Positions 11,344-22,000 of a DNA stretch of 64,000 bases are shown here, piece by piece. Below the pieces are notes generated by a model. It saw nothing but the letters and a program-made list of their open reading frames with translations, did not search any database and had not been told where the DNA came from. Made by a program: the position numbers and the translations under genes. Location of the stretch: assembly GCA_020726505.1 (NCBI GenBank), contig JAHLEZ010000030.1, forward strand, positions 372,001 to 436,000, in the 5' to 3' direction. Positions within the stretch are counted from its first letter, which is position 1. The number at the start of each line of letters is the position of its first letter. The stretch comes from Leptodontidium sp. MPI-SDFR-AT-0119 (taxonomy: Eukaryota; Ascomycota; Leotiomycetes; Helotiales; Leptodontidiaceae).

Positions 11344-13106
11344 ATGGTTGGAGGCCGCCCAACCGACGATGTAAATCGCATCGAAGCCCCCGTCACCTTC
11401 AAAGCATACCTGATCTGCGCCTTCGCTTCCTTCGGAGGTATCTTCTTCGGCTATGACTCTGGTTACATCAATGGCGTCCTTGGTTCACCCATCTTCATCC
11501 GCGCCGTCGAGGGCCTGAACGGAGATGGCTCAACTCCCGACGCTCTCTCCTCTTCACACCAATCTCTCGTCGTCTCGATTCTCTCTGCCGGTACCTTCTT
11601 CGGAGCCATCATCGCTGGTGATGTCGCGGATCGCATTGGGCGTAAATGGACTGTGATCCTCGGCTGCCTCATCTACATGATCGGTATTGTTATTCAAATG
11701 ATCACTGGTGTTGGAGATGCTCTCGCTGTTATTGTCGTTGGTCGTCTGGTTGCTGGTGTCGGTGTCGGTTTCGAATCCGCCATTGTTATCCTGTACATGT
11801 CTGAGATTGTGAGTTGCCCGCCCCCACTCCCCCCGGCTTCGGCTTTTCAAACAAAGACTGATTTCTACCCTTTAATTAGTGCCCCAAAGCCGTTCGTGGC
11901 GCTTTGGTCGCAGGTTATCAATTCTGTATCACAATCGGTATCCTCCTCGCCTCAGTCATCGTTTACGTCACCAAGGACCACAAAAATACCGGCCAATACC
12001 GTATCCCAATTGCCATTCAATTCATCTGGGCCATTATCCTCGCAGGTGGATTGATGATGCTCCCCGACTCTCCTCGTTACTTTGTCAAGACGGGGAGGCT
12101 CGAAAAAGCCGGTGAAGCCCTTCGCAGACTCCGTGGTCAACCAGTCGATTCCGATTATATCCAAAACGAGCTTGCCGAAATTGTCGCAAATGAGGAATAC
12201 GAGCGAAGCATTATCCCAACTGCCGGCTTCATTTCCTCATGGATGCAATGCTTCACTGGTGGTCTTTGGGTTTCCAACTCCAACCTTCGACGAACCATCC
12301 TCGGTACTTCTCTGCAAATGATGCAACAATGGTGAGCTCTCTTGTTTTTATGAATGCGAATCCACCAGCTAACGAACCACAGGACTGGTGTCAACTTCAT
12401 CTTCTACTACTCAACCCCCTTCCTCCAATCTACCGGAGCAATCAGCAACCCCTTCGCCATCTCTATGATCTTTACCGCCGTGAACGTCGGATCCACTCCT
12501 CTCTCCTTCTGGACCGTTGAGCGATTTGGCCGCAGACCCCTTTTGATCGTGGGCGCGGGCGGCATGTTGATCTGCCAGTTCCTCGTCGCCATTATCGGTG
12601 TCACTGTAGGATTCAACAAGACGACCCCTAACGCAGACGGCGTCTCAATCGCAAATAATATCTCAGCAGTCAACGCCCAAATCGCTTTTATCGCCATCTT
12701 CATCTTCTTCTTCGCCTCAACCTGGGGACCTGGTGCCTGGATCTTGATTGGTGAAATCTTCCCCCTCCCTATCCGCTCCCGCGGCGTCGGTCTCTCCACT
12801 GCCTCCAACTGGATGTGGAACACCATTATTGCTGTCATCACACCCTACATGGTTGGTAAAGACAAGGGCAATCTCAAGTCTTCCGTCTTCTTCATTTGGG
12901 GCGGTCTCTGCACTGCTGCTTTCGTGTACTCCTATTTCTTGGTTCCTGAGACCAAGGGTTTGAGCTTGGAGCAGGTTGATCGTATGATGGAAGAGACCAC
13001 CCCCCGTACATCTGCCAAGTGGGTTCCTCATCAGACCTTCGCTGCCGCAATGGAGGAGAAGCGCGGCAGCGTGGCTGTTCATGGTGAAGTTGAGGAGAAG
13101 GTTTAA
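11344..13106 (+). CDS. MFS sugar (hexose) transporter
   Basis: Three exons, 11344-11808, 11880-12331 and 12383-13106, give 1641 nt and a 546-aa protein; both introns are GT-AG (71 and 51 bases) and phases match. All sugar-porter hallmarks are present: GYDSGYINGVL in helix 1, D-x-IGRK after helix 2 (about residue 100), PDSPRYFVKTGR before the central loop, QQWTGVNFIFYYS in helix 7, VERFGRRPLL, and PETKGLSLEQVD near the C-terminus. Twelve helices are expected. The protein should carry hexoses or related sugars across the plasma membrane; the precise substrate cannot be read from sequence. The leader contains a TATA box and G-rich CreA-like motifs, so carbon-source control is plausible. It is intact and sits between two repeat blocks; a solo LTR begins 262 bases after its stop codon. 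Confidence 0.93.
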
Positions 13107-13368
13107 ACCATTTACTGTTGTTGGGAACGCTGGCGACGACGTCTGACCTGCGTTACATCCGTTGTATCACGCCCCTTAGCTTGTAATCGGATCTGCTTCG
13201 TGCGGTTCCTCACTCTCAATTACTTATCCCTGTAGAATCTTGTAGCTAAATAGGGAGACAAGAATTATTACAGAGATTTTTTGCCTTTGTACGACGAAGA
13301 TTAGTGTGCACACGTTTGAATCACCTTGAGTGAACCCAATGCTAAACATTATTTTTAAACACCGTTCT

Positions 13369-13602
13369 TGTGATGATCGCCTCACATGTTGCATTGCCAA
13401 GGAAACTCAGGGGTTTGGGTTAGGTTTGACTAGGACCACTTTCGGTGGGGTTTCGGGGGTCATTCGCACACATATAAAGAGGACCTCCCTCAGACTCCTT
13501 GAATTCTGTATCTTCTTTGTTTCCTTTGTACTAGACCTATAATATTACTCTTGCCATACTCTTGCTCCCATACTCGACTGCTGGAGGTATTGCGTCGTTA
13601 CA
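13369..13602 (+). mobile_element. Solo LTR (234 bp) with target duplication GTTCT
   Basis: Starts TGTGATGATCGC and ends GCGTCGTTACA. Perfect GTTCT repeats lie at 13364-13368 and 13603-13607. It contains acatataaagagg near 13470, a TATA box in the plus orientation, as expected of an LTR promoter. The end sequence resembles that of the 171-bp LTR at 7265-7435, so the two may be related. It sits just downstream of the sugar transporter and at the edge of a LINE relic. Confidence 0.8.
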
Positions 13603-14640
13603 GTTCTTCTAAAAGACTTTAATTCACATCACCTATAATAAGACCTGCTAACTAAAAAAATCCTCGAGAGAGTAAACTAGCTGTCGTACAGGCACGGGCA
13701 TGCGGCACCATGGCCCTGCTGAGTCAGTTTAGGGGTTTCTGAGTCAGCTCCCCTTATTCGTGTATGTAGTTAGTTACTCCTTACGAGCCTCCTTTTCAGA
13801 ATTCAGACGACTTGATTCACTACTTTGGGAAGCACCCACTTTATGCTCCACTTCTGTACCACACTAGCTTATAAAATGGCTAAAGTAGTAAAACCTATAA
13901 CTCATAAACTCCCTTAGTATCAGTACCTTTTTCCGGCCTCACCTCGCTAGGGAATTAATATTAAACCTCATATATGCTTTTAGCACTTTAGTAAGTGATA
14001 TTAAGGACTAGCAAGTTCTATTAGACTTAGGCTCAGACTATTACGGCTTCCTTTTTTTTCGATTTCTAATACAAAAATAATAATAGTAAATAACCTTGTT
14101 TAATCGAGCTGTTTCAAATACTAGATTAGCTAACTAAGATTTCTCTATTAATTCCTTATAAACAAATATAACAAAAAGCATGGCCCTTAATTCAAACGAG
14201 TTAAAAAGCTTAGTCCTTAATTAAGAGAATTAAATAGGTATTCTAAAAAGAATTTCGCTTATTACATCTTTATTAAATAATGCAGCTTTTAAACCTATAA
14301 ACGCAATAATTAAAGCCGCAAAAGCTAGTATCTCAATAAATAAGCCAAGAGCTAAGTTTAAGCCATAGTGAAACAAAGACCTTAAAACGCTTAAAAAAGC
14401 CATAATATAAAGGCAAAAAGGCATAACTAAAGACATTAGGTTAATACAATTATACTTCTAAGCTAAAAATACTTATTTCTTAATAATTAAACGCGCGAAA
14501 AAAAAAAGACTACTAAAACTAGTTCTTAAAAAAGGACTTGAAGTTTATTTATAAAGCTATAGTATAAATTTTTAATAAGTAAGTAAAGAAAATGCTCTGC
14601 CTTTTAAAATACGCTATTCTAACCTCCGCCGAACGCCCCC
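13603..14640 (+). mobile_element. RIP-eroded LINE (Tad1-like non-LTR retrotransposon) fragment
   Basis: Frames on the plus strand, broken by stops, match the endonuclease-to-RT part of fungal LINE ORF2. A DFNSHHL motif at about 13618-13640 fits the endonuclease GDFNxHH motif. After an inserted solo LTR come DIKDWQVLLDLGSDYYGF and KAAKASISINKPRAKFKP, directly followed by two stops where the family has WW, then NKDLKTLKKA and NARKKKDY. The WW-to-stop changes are the expected RIP result (TGG to TAG/TGA). No RT catalytic motif was found, so the copy is truncated. Confidence 0.6.
13682..13863 (+). mobile_element. Family A solo LTR, copy 2 (182 bp), target duplication CTAGC
   Basis: Begins TGTCGTACAGGCACGGGC and ends CTGTACCACA. 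Perfect CTAGC repeats lie at 13677-13681 and 13864-13868. It is the reverse complement of copy 1 (7582-7764) and similar to copy 3 (45589-45750). It splits the LINE relic, so it is younger than that element. Confidence 0.87.
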
Positions 14641-15262
14641 GAACCGGATTAAGAAAACTTCTAATCTTCGTTTAAGTGAAAATAGCTCAACCTTTCTAAA
14701 GGAAAATTGCAAAAATATATACTTAGCTAAAGTCAAAGGGAGAACTCCTAGTTCCGATTGAGTTACTTAAGAAAACATTTTTTAAGCTTATAAAGTGATC
14801 CTAAACGTATTTAACAAATTATACTTTAGCTTAATTTAATATTAAATATTACCTAACATACTAAAGATAAGTTACAGAAGTCAACTTAAAAAAGTTAAAA
14901 AAAAGCTAAAATTACACAATCTTAAAAGCTTATTTAATTATCTCGCTACTAAATTACTTAAATATATCAATTAGATAACTTAGCTTCTAATCATTAGATC
15001 TCAATCTTATTAAGAATTTATGAAAACATATTAAAAATATAATTACTAAACGACGACACAAGTGTAAGAACATTATAAATTTGAAGTTTACTCTTAAAGA
15101 TATTTGGTTATTAATTAAGCTTAAGTTCCTTTTAAAGCTCTACGATTTTATGCTACGAAAATAAAAAGCTTATTTAAAAAACGAAGGAGAAGTAATAAAG
15201 TAATAAAGGTTTAATTTAAGTGTATTTAAAGACCTTGAGATAAAGAAATACAAAAGTTATCT
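14641..15262 (+). pseudogene. Tc1-like transposase C-terminal relic
   Basis: Near 14990-15060 the plus strand reads SLDLNLIKNL-stop-KHIKNIITKRRH, the RIP-altered form of the SPDLNPIENLWK signature around the last acidic residue of Tc1 transposases (Glu changed to Lys, Trp to stop). It continues into LKDIWLLIKLKFLLKLYD, also usual for this family. The N-terminal part and the inverted ends were not recognised. A GC-richer segment follows from about 15270. Confidence 0.6.
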
Positions 15263-17247
15263 CTTAAACTGCGACAAGCACGCTTGCTCAGGGTGTCCCG
15301 CCTGAAGCGAGTCGCTACGGGAGGGGAATGCTTAGCGTCTAATACGCTATAATTGCGAAGGTCTGCCACTACGGCCCCTCAAGCTCGCTAAATTAAGGGG
15401 CAATTGCAGGCCCCGCTACGGTATCTTCAGGCTGTGCGCCGAATGGCAGTTAAAGGGATAGGGGATAGCTTGATCAAGTGAAGGCTTGTGTTTGGTCACG
15501 TACACAAACTTATGTAACCTGATTCCCCGCTCCCCTCTGTCTTCTACTTTATTAATGCTTCTTTAGGGTGAGAGACCTAGGACGTTAGAAACAGGGAACA
15601 TTTCTCACCTAGAATCTGGATACCAAGTCATTAAACAACAAGAATACTGAGAGATGTTGTTTTCATTTCATTTCAATCCAAGACTTTAGATATGACTTTG
15701 TTATGGTATAACACTAATCTAGCCTAGTTTCCCAGATCTAGAGAATGAATGTGTATAATAATTTAGAGATAAGAAACAAATTTCTTAGATGGAACGAGCT
15801 ACTTGACTTGAAATCTTAACAGAGGTACCTTTTCCTAGGGGAGGAAGTAAGGACGAAGGATGGTAGCAGACCACGGTCATTAAGATGTGTTCTTGGCATC
15901 CCAGATACGCGCCTTAGGTGGTATGTTATAAAAAAGAAACTAGTGACCTCAGGCTATTCTAGTCTCTTGCAGCACTAGAGACTTTGTGTTTGTATTAAGA
16001 TCGTGCCTTGACCCCGTCTCCCTGTCCCCCTATCTCCAAGGTAAAGCTCGGACGGCACATTAATAGAGTCACAGAAGCAAGAAATCCAGTCAACCATCTC
16101 CAAGATCACACGATAGAGAATGCCTTATTTACTTTGCCGCTTGCTTGGGCTTCACTTGCAGTGCCAGGGGCGCTTGTTATAACCTGAGTCGAGAGGAACT
16201 TTCGTTATTTGACGAAAGACAGTTCTGGCTCGGAACCTTTTAAACGCCCTGTCGTCGTACTTCCTGGCCTTTCAACACCTCTGCCTTTGATTTCGTGTCT
16301 TCCTTTACTGAGCGCAGAGATTCGAGTCACGCCAAGCATTCAAACATGTCAGACACAAGCATCTGGACGTGATACTTAGCTTCAGAACCCAGATCGATCG
16401 TGTCAGCATTAATTTTCGAACGTGGAAGCGCGGTCATTTCCTCCACTTCAACTCTAATCTCCAGCAGTTCCATTATTAACATGGCTATTGCAAATGTAGG
16501 TGAAAATGATACCAACAGCACAGAACTGAGAATGGACGAGTTAACAGATCTAACTATGCGCCCCTTCCCTCTTCACTTACCCCCACCTTAGAAAAGCACT
16601 CTTCGTCGTGATTTTACGAAGTTTACTTAAAAGTCTAAGAGCTTTAACATACTTATACGTTGAAATCGAGTTAGAAACAACCTTTAAAAGTGTATATAAA
16701 AAGTTTTATAAACGAATTTTAAGGGGGCATATCGATTTTAAAGACGGCTTGTTTACTAAGGGTTCGCTTAAGCCCCTTTATCCTTAAACACGAACTTTTA
16801 ATTGATTTTTAATAAAGATTAATATCAGTTGATATTTTAGTGTACTTTAATTACTCGTAGGCTTCGTTAGATATATATACCTTTAAATATTCTTTTTCCT
16901 CTTTTTCCTTTTTCATTTTTTTAAGTACTTCTTTACTTATAGTTTCTCTTTACTCGTAGTCTCCCCTTAGTCTTAGCCTCCCTCTCTCGTAATCTCTCTT
17001 TTCGTTATTCCCTTAAGTTTAAGTGAAAATTTAATCAATTTATTAGAAAATCTTCACTTTTATAAAACTCAAATTATCCTTTCCGTTTTTTCTTAGCTAT
17101 GTTAATTACCTTTTTATAACGTGTTAATCGATGTTTACAAAACGGACCTTACTTCTTGGCGTATCTATATTAGGGTTAATCCCAACCTCGAGATTATATT
17201 CTTTCAATATTTATAATGTTTGTGACGATACCGCACTAGGCGGCCCT
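15263..17247. other. Mixed intergenic and repeat DNA without a supported gene
   Basis: 15270-15480 is a GC-richer island with short inverted repeats (for example around ggggcaattgcaggcccc) of unknown origin. 15480-16590 has moderate composition with no recognised gene; the overlapping frames at 16327-16591 on both strands are not convincing. 16600-17247 is AT-rich and RIP-like. Confidence 0.45.
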
Positions 17248-17549
17248 TGTTACGGCTGGCAAAAGGTTGATACGGCGAGTAGACTCTAGCTTTGTATTTG
17301 GACCTAAAGCTACGCTCAGAATCGAGAAGAAAAGACAAGGAGGAAAGGAGAGCTCTCCGTAAGGGAGGGCTCGAGTATATATACATGAAGGACCCTCCTA
17401 ATGTGGCCTAGCGTAGTCGAGTGCCATTCACATCAACATGTCGCAGGCTCGCCACCTAGTCTTCCCTATTGGGCTTAGCGCCGTCGCATAGCCAGCGATG
17501 CTACGAGCCCGTGTCGGTTAGAATACGAGGCGCATCGTAGGTCGTAACA
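17248..17549 (-). mobile_element. Family B (Gypsy-type) solo LTR, 302 bp, target duplication GCCCT
   Basis: Perfect 7-bp inverted termini TGTTACG...CGTAACA and perfect GCCCT repeats at 17243-17247 and 17550-17554. The sequence is close to that at 43612-43913, which is the LTR of a minus-strand Gypsy element, so I give the same orientation. No internal sequence is attached. It is inserted in an older repeat relic and is far less mutated than the copy at 43.6 kb. Confidence 0.87.
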
Positions 17550-18960
17550 GCCCTTATGACTTATATATTCTTACTAATTGTATTAGTAGGATCTTATAAC
17601 GACATAATACTTTTAAGGCAAATCGAGGTATAAGAACTTTAAGTGGTGGCTAAAGATAATATTATAGGTTTATTACGAAGAAGACAAAGAAGATACGAAA
17701 CTAAAAGAAGGACGAACTTCTTATATATACTATTCTAGTATTTGTTCAAAGTTAATTTAATTACCCTTAAATACACTTGGCGTTACATTACCCTCTTTGA
17801 AGAAGAAGGTTTATTCTTAAGCCTTGAAAAGAGAGAGTAATAGAGACGCTGTAATAATACTACTAAGTAAAAATATAGTAATTGCCAAACGCCAGAACTA
17901 CTTCCTAATGCGGAAGTCACCTAAACGAGTTAAACACCTAATGCCCTGAACCCCATCCGAATGCCATCCGGTACCTGATTCCTTGCCCTTAGCTACGTTG
18001 CGTGCAAGTACCGGGCAACCCCCCTTGTAATGATTGAATTCCTTGCAGTAGTAGTATTGTATATCTGCAAGGGAGGGTTGTTGCGACTATGTGACGTAGG
18101 GGGCTGGCGCAGGGGAAACCGAAGTCGAAGACGCCGAAGGCCGAGGTGTTGCTGTTTCCGAACGAGGCAAAACAGGGGGGTTTTGATCCAGTTCCTGGTC
18201 TAGAGCCGTAAGCTCTAGAATTATAGTCGAGCAGTTGTTTTTCTATGAGATCCTAATTGCGGTTGTGTCAAGGGGTTATTTTATTCCATATATAGAAGAA
18301 CCACTCAGGTTGTTTAAGTCGGCTCTGAATTGCCGCATTTTGGAATCGTGCCTTGAAGCGAAGAAAGGACTCGTTTCCCATTTGGAGGTCTGTTGACGTT
18401 GTGAGCTAAGCGAGGAACGCAACGTGGCGGCAACACTTGACGATTGCTGAGAATTGAGGTGCGAGTAGAGTTGTTGAATACTCGCGATTGAGACGAAGTT
18501 GCAACAGGGGGATGACTTTTGTTGATGGCGAACACACGTAGCTTCCGGCTAGTGGTTTCGTGTCGTTTCGGGTGGTAGTGCCAAAGCGAAGCTTTCGGCT
18601 AAGCTCTGAAGGGAAAGACCAAGAGAGAACTCAAACATCCGAAGCTTTTGGCTTTTAGATTTTGTGTGGTAAATGTAATACTTAAGGTTATCGGAATTGA
18701 TTCTGAGGGGACAAAGGATTAAGAGGAGGCTTTCGAGGACTTGTAACTCTTGTTTACAGCGACCTTTGTGCAGAGGGGGGATTATTAAGTAATGGCTACT
18801 GAAGGCGACTCGTTTTTTAGTTACGTTTGAGCTCGAATCACGTCTTGATTTATTAGTTACGCAAAAGATCTCTGAAATCTTTGCTTTTTTGAAAACTTAA
18901 TCGTTGAGTATTCAATCAAAATCTAAAGGCATATAAAGGGCTTCCGGCTTTATATTATAG
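17550..18960 (-). pseudogene. Retrotransposon gag relic with mutated zinc knuckle
   Basis: On the minus strand near 18010-18070 the frame reads QYYYCKEFNHYKGGCPVLA. This fits a retroviral CX2CX4HX4C zinc knuckle in which the first Cys codon TGC has become TAC (Tyr), the change RIP produces. The following PVLARNVAKGKESGTG is basic, as usual after gag knuckles. Surrounding sequence is partly AT-rich and has no intact frame. Whether it is Copia or Gypsy cannot be settled. Confidence 0.45.
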
Positions 18961-19145
18961 TCGAGTCTTTATAAGTAAGATTTTATCGAATACCGTCTCG
19001 TTAAACAGTCTGACTCTATTATCGAATCTTTATATCTCTTCCATTTCTTTTTTTGCGTCTAAACCATATGTATCGAGGTGGTTGACTAGGCTTTGGCATC
19101 CGGAAAAGGATAATCAAAGATTTAGCTACGTGTAATGTGCGGAGC

Positions 19146-20340
19146 TTAGGAGACTTTGAAGCCGCGCCTTCTATGAGAGCTGTGAGATCTCGTTTTGCTG
19201 ATTATAAACTGGCGGATTTCCTTCTGGCAAATAAAGCTCCGCCGCACTGATAAAGTCCTTGTAAAGGTGGTGGGTCTGTATCCGCCTTCGCAGGGAGTGG
19301 CATCCTCTTCGCAGGTGTCTCTCAGGACGACGTTCTCTGATAGCAGCCTCTTGTTGCCTGTATTACTCCCTCCAATCATCTTAGAGGCGCCAGAGCCCTG
19401 ATAAGACTTCTTCAGATCGCCCTCGAGCCCACCCATCGATACGATCGTCCTGCAGAATTATATCCCTGCGACTTTGGGCCTATGCTTGATCCGCCATCGT
19501 CTTTCTTCTTCAAAATCTCCGTCGTCGATACTAAGCATCCTCGTCATAAGTATTTTTAACAATGTGGATGTGATAGACAAGCGTGTAAATTTATCGTGCG
19601 TCGCTAAAGGCTTGAAATCATGCATCCGCCTCGGGATCGCCCAATTTGGCGCGGCTTTTTCTACTAACCATAAGCATATATCTCTGCTACCCATAAGGGG
19701 TGTAAATACAGGCTTAATCCAGAGCTTTTCTTACCTCAGCAACGAAGGGTTAATGTAGAGCGTACAAATTACTATTCGCAATCCCGATGACCATGACCCA
19801 GTATGCTGGCAGGTTCTTGTAATAGAGTCGTCCTAGGCAGACGGTGGTAAAGATTTCGATTGCATTGACAAAGCAAAGCTATGTCGAACAGAGGAGGTGT
19901 CGAACAGAGGAGGTGATGGTACGCCTTTCGTGAACTGGAGCCATATTAAAGGGTTCCACGTCGACAATCTAAATAGACAAATTGTAACTGGCGCCGGGCG
20001 ACTTGATTGAGAAGCGGTTTGAAGTCAAGATATACCGTAATAGAAACTAAGCTCAACATCAAGATTTTCAAGGTGAACAAGTGCTGGCTTCAAGGGGGCC
20101 GATGTTTTATTAGCAGTGGTCGTGGTAGAAAGAGCAGGGGAGTTGACGAGAGGGCAGATTGTTCGGATATGATCGATGAAATCTGATCGCGAAGGACGGT
20201 TGTTATCAAACCAGTTCCGGACCAAGTTTGCTGTTGTGTCTAGAGAGGGGTCTGATGGGCCAGTCTTTCGGGAGTTGATCCTTTGAGAGTCAGACTTTGT
20301 GGAATTAGACCTGCTTGATTTGGGAAGAGTTTGGAGGCAG
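19146..20340 (-). pseudogene. Possible eroded multi-exon host gene
   Basis: Three minus-strand segments look like exon remnants: about 20025-20336 (contains NLVRNWFDNNRPSRSDFIDHI and a Thr run; preceded by a possible acceptor attag), 19458-19694 and 19146-19436 (with DLKKSYQGSGASKMIGG). They have moderate GC, unlike the flanking repeats, but no splice model joins them cleanly and no family was recognised. The segments could be a decayed neighbour of the gene at 20628-21915 or unrelated chance frames. Confidence 0.3.
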
Positions 20341-20627
20341 CTAATACGAGAAGGTTTAGGAGTGTTTATAATGAGCGAGTTTAGGATCTCTTAGCTGTTA
20401 GTGAAACTGAAATTTGATAATATTAAGAGGTTGATCGCTGGATAATTTAGCTTGGATTGAGTGCAAAGATATTACTAGTATAACGTTTATATTAGATTAT
20501 AATGCTAATATTATGTGTAAGAACATATACGAAGTGTCTATTCTTTCTTATAAGAATACTCAATTATAAGCAATTAATGATTCTTAAATAGATTTAATTG
20601 TAAACAAAAAGTATGATGTAGGATTTG

Positions 20628-21915
20628 TTAAAGGTCAAAATATTTGCGTATATTTTTAGAATGATCTCCCATTTGAATGCCATCGACAGGTGCGTTAAAA
20701 CAGGCATCTGGTCCGTCTTTTCGACTTCCGAAGGAAAATTGTTTCTGATCGGATGTGGCGGTGAATAGAGGCCTTACGCCACCTTGGATAGCAGCCATGC
20801 ATGAGTTGATCAAGCAGTTCAGGATATCAATCTGAGTGCTCTCGGTTGCGAGGCGGGAATCAGGCAAGTCGTTGGGATAATCGTCATCGGAACTGGATTC
20901 CGGTTCTGGAGCTTTTGGATTCATCCTCTAAGTGTCATCAATACAACATATCAGTAGAGGTGAAATCACAAGAAAACAAACCCTGAACTTTTCTGCTGAA
21001 GGGCTTCCCTTTCCTACGAAGTCCTCCTTTATTTTCTCGAACATGGTATCTGCGTTAAAGGTGGGATCTGAGTCAAACAGAAATAGTTGTTCGATGTCTG
21101 GGAGCTCAGGAGAGTTTCCAACATGTAAGGGGGGCTCATTGAACTCGAGTTGGTGGAGTGGAAGATGTTGGAACCAAGGCATAATGCGTGGTGGTGAAAA
21201 ATCGTCTGTTGGACCTGATTTGGGGAGTCTGTCCTGGAAGCCAGGTTGTTTTGTCAGGAGTATCCATAAAGACGCAAACACCCCGAGATCCCTACTAAGT
21301 TCGACTTCTTTGGGAATACGTGATGAAGTAGTGATCCATTCTGCTAGATTGCAGAACGTTTGCAGGGGGCGGCTAGGTGTCCCAGTAACGGTATCGATTG
21401 CATATTGGTGCCTGTTCGGGTTTGGCGCTGACGGCATTAGTGGTGCTGAAGGTAACCTTGGATGAGGTGTAATCGGTTGGGGTGGTTGTGTTAGAACATT
21501 TGTTGTAGATGAGGCTGGCTGTACCACTTTGTTTGCAAGGTCATTGTGACGCTTTAAAACACTACCGGCCATTTCCTGTTGCATTTTTGAGTCCATGCCC
21601 ATGGCTAGATGTTCCCGAATTTCAGACTCTCTAGCTCGAGAAACCATCCCAAGACGCTCAAGGTGTTCTGAGATCCTCTCAGCAGTGAAAGGTTCTGGAG
21701 GGAATCGAAGTTCACGAAAAGAAAGTATAACCACGTGCAGAGATATTACTCCCAGAGAACCGCTTAGCCTTGGTTCTACTCCCCTCTTCAGGCTCCGCTG
21801 GTTCATTGATGTTTGTAAGAAGAACAGGGCCAAGTTGATAATAGTTGAGCCTTTGCAGCCACAGCGCTTTGGCTGATTCAAGCGGGGTGGTGGTGGTGGT
21901 GGTGGTGGTATTCAT
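20628..21915 (-). CDS. Unknown protein with N-terminal poly-Thr run
   Basis: Three exons, 21750-21915, 20982-21694 and 20628-20927, total 1179 nt and encode 392 aa; both introns (55 and 54 bases) have GT...AG borders and phases agree, which supports the model. The start ATG at 21915 is followed by Asn and eight Thr codons made by an (ACC)n microsatellite. The N-terminus has ALWLQRLNYYQLGPVLL, a segment about residues 60-100 is charged and probably helical (ERISEHLERLGMVSRARESE), then a Pro-rich linker (QPPQPITPHPRLPSAP), and a C-terminal acidic patch PEPESSSDDDYPNDLPD. No known domain was recognised. A 4.24-kb DDE transposon is inserted only 84 bases upstream of the start codon, so its normal promoter is probably separated from the gene. 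Confidence 0.65.
21886..21910. repeat. (GGT)n microsatellite coding a Thr run
   Basis: About eight GGT units on the plus strand; on the minus strand they are ACC codons for threonine directly after the start of the gene that begins at 21915. Length variation would change the poly-Thr tract without shifting the frame. Confidence 0.8.
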
Positions 21916-22000
21916 GTTGAGTTTGGTCCATCCTGGTGGGAAAGGAAAGAAAGAAAGGGTCGCATGGCACAACACTTACTTACTTACCTACTTGAAGGTA

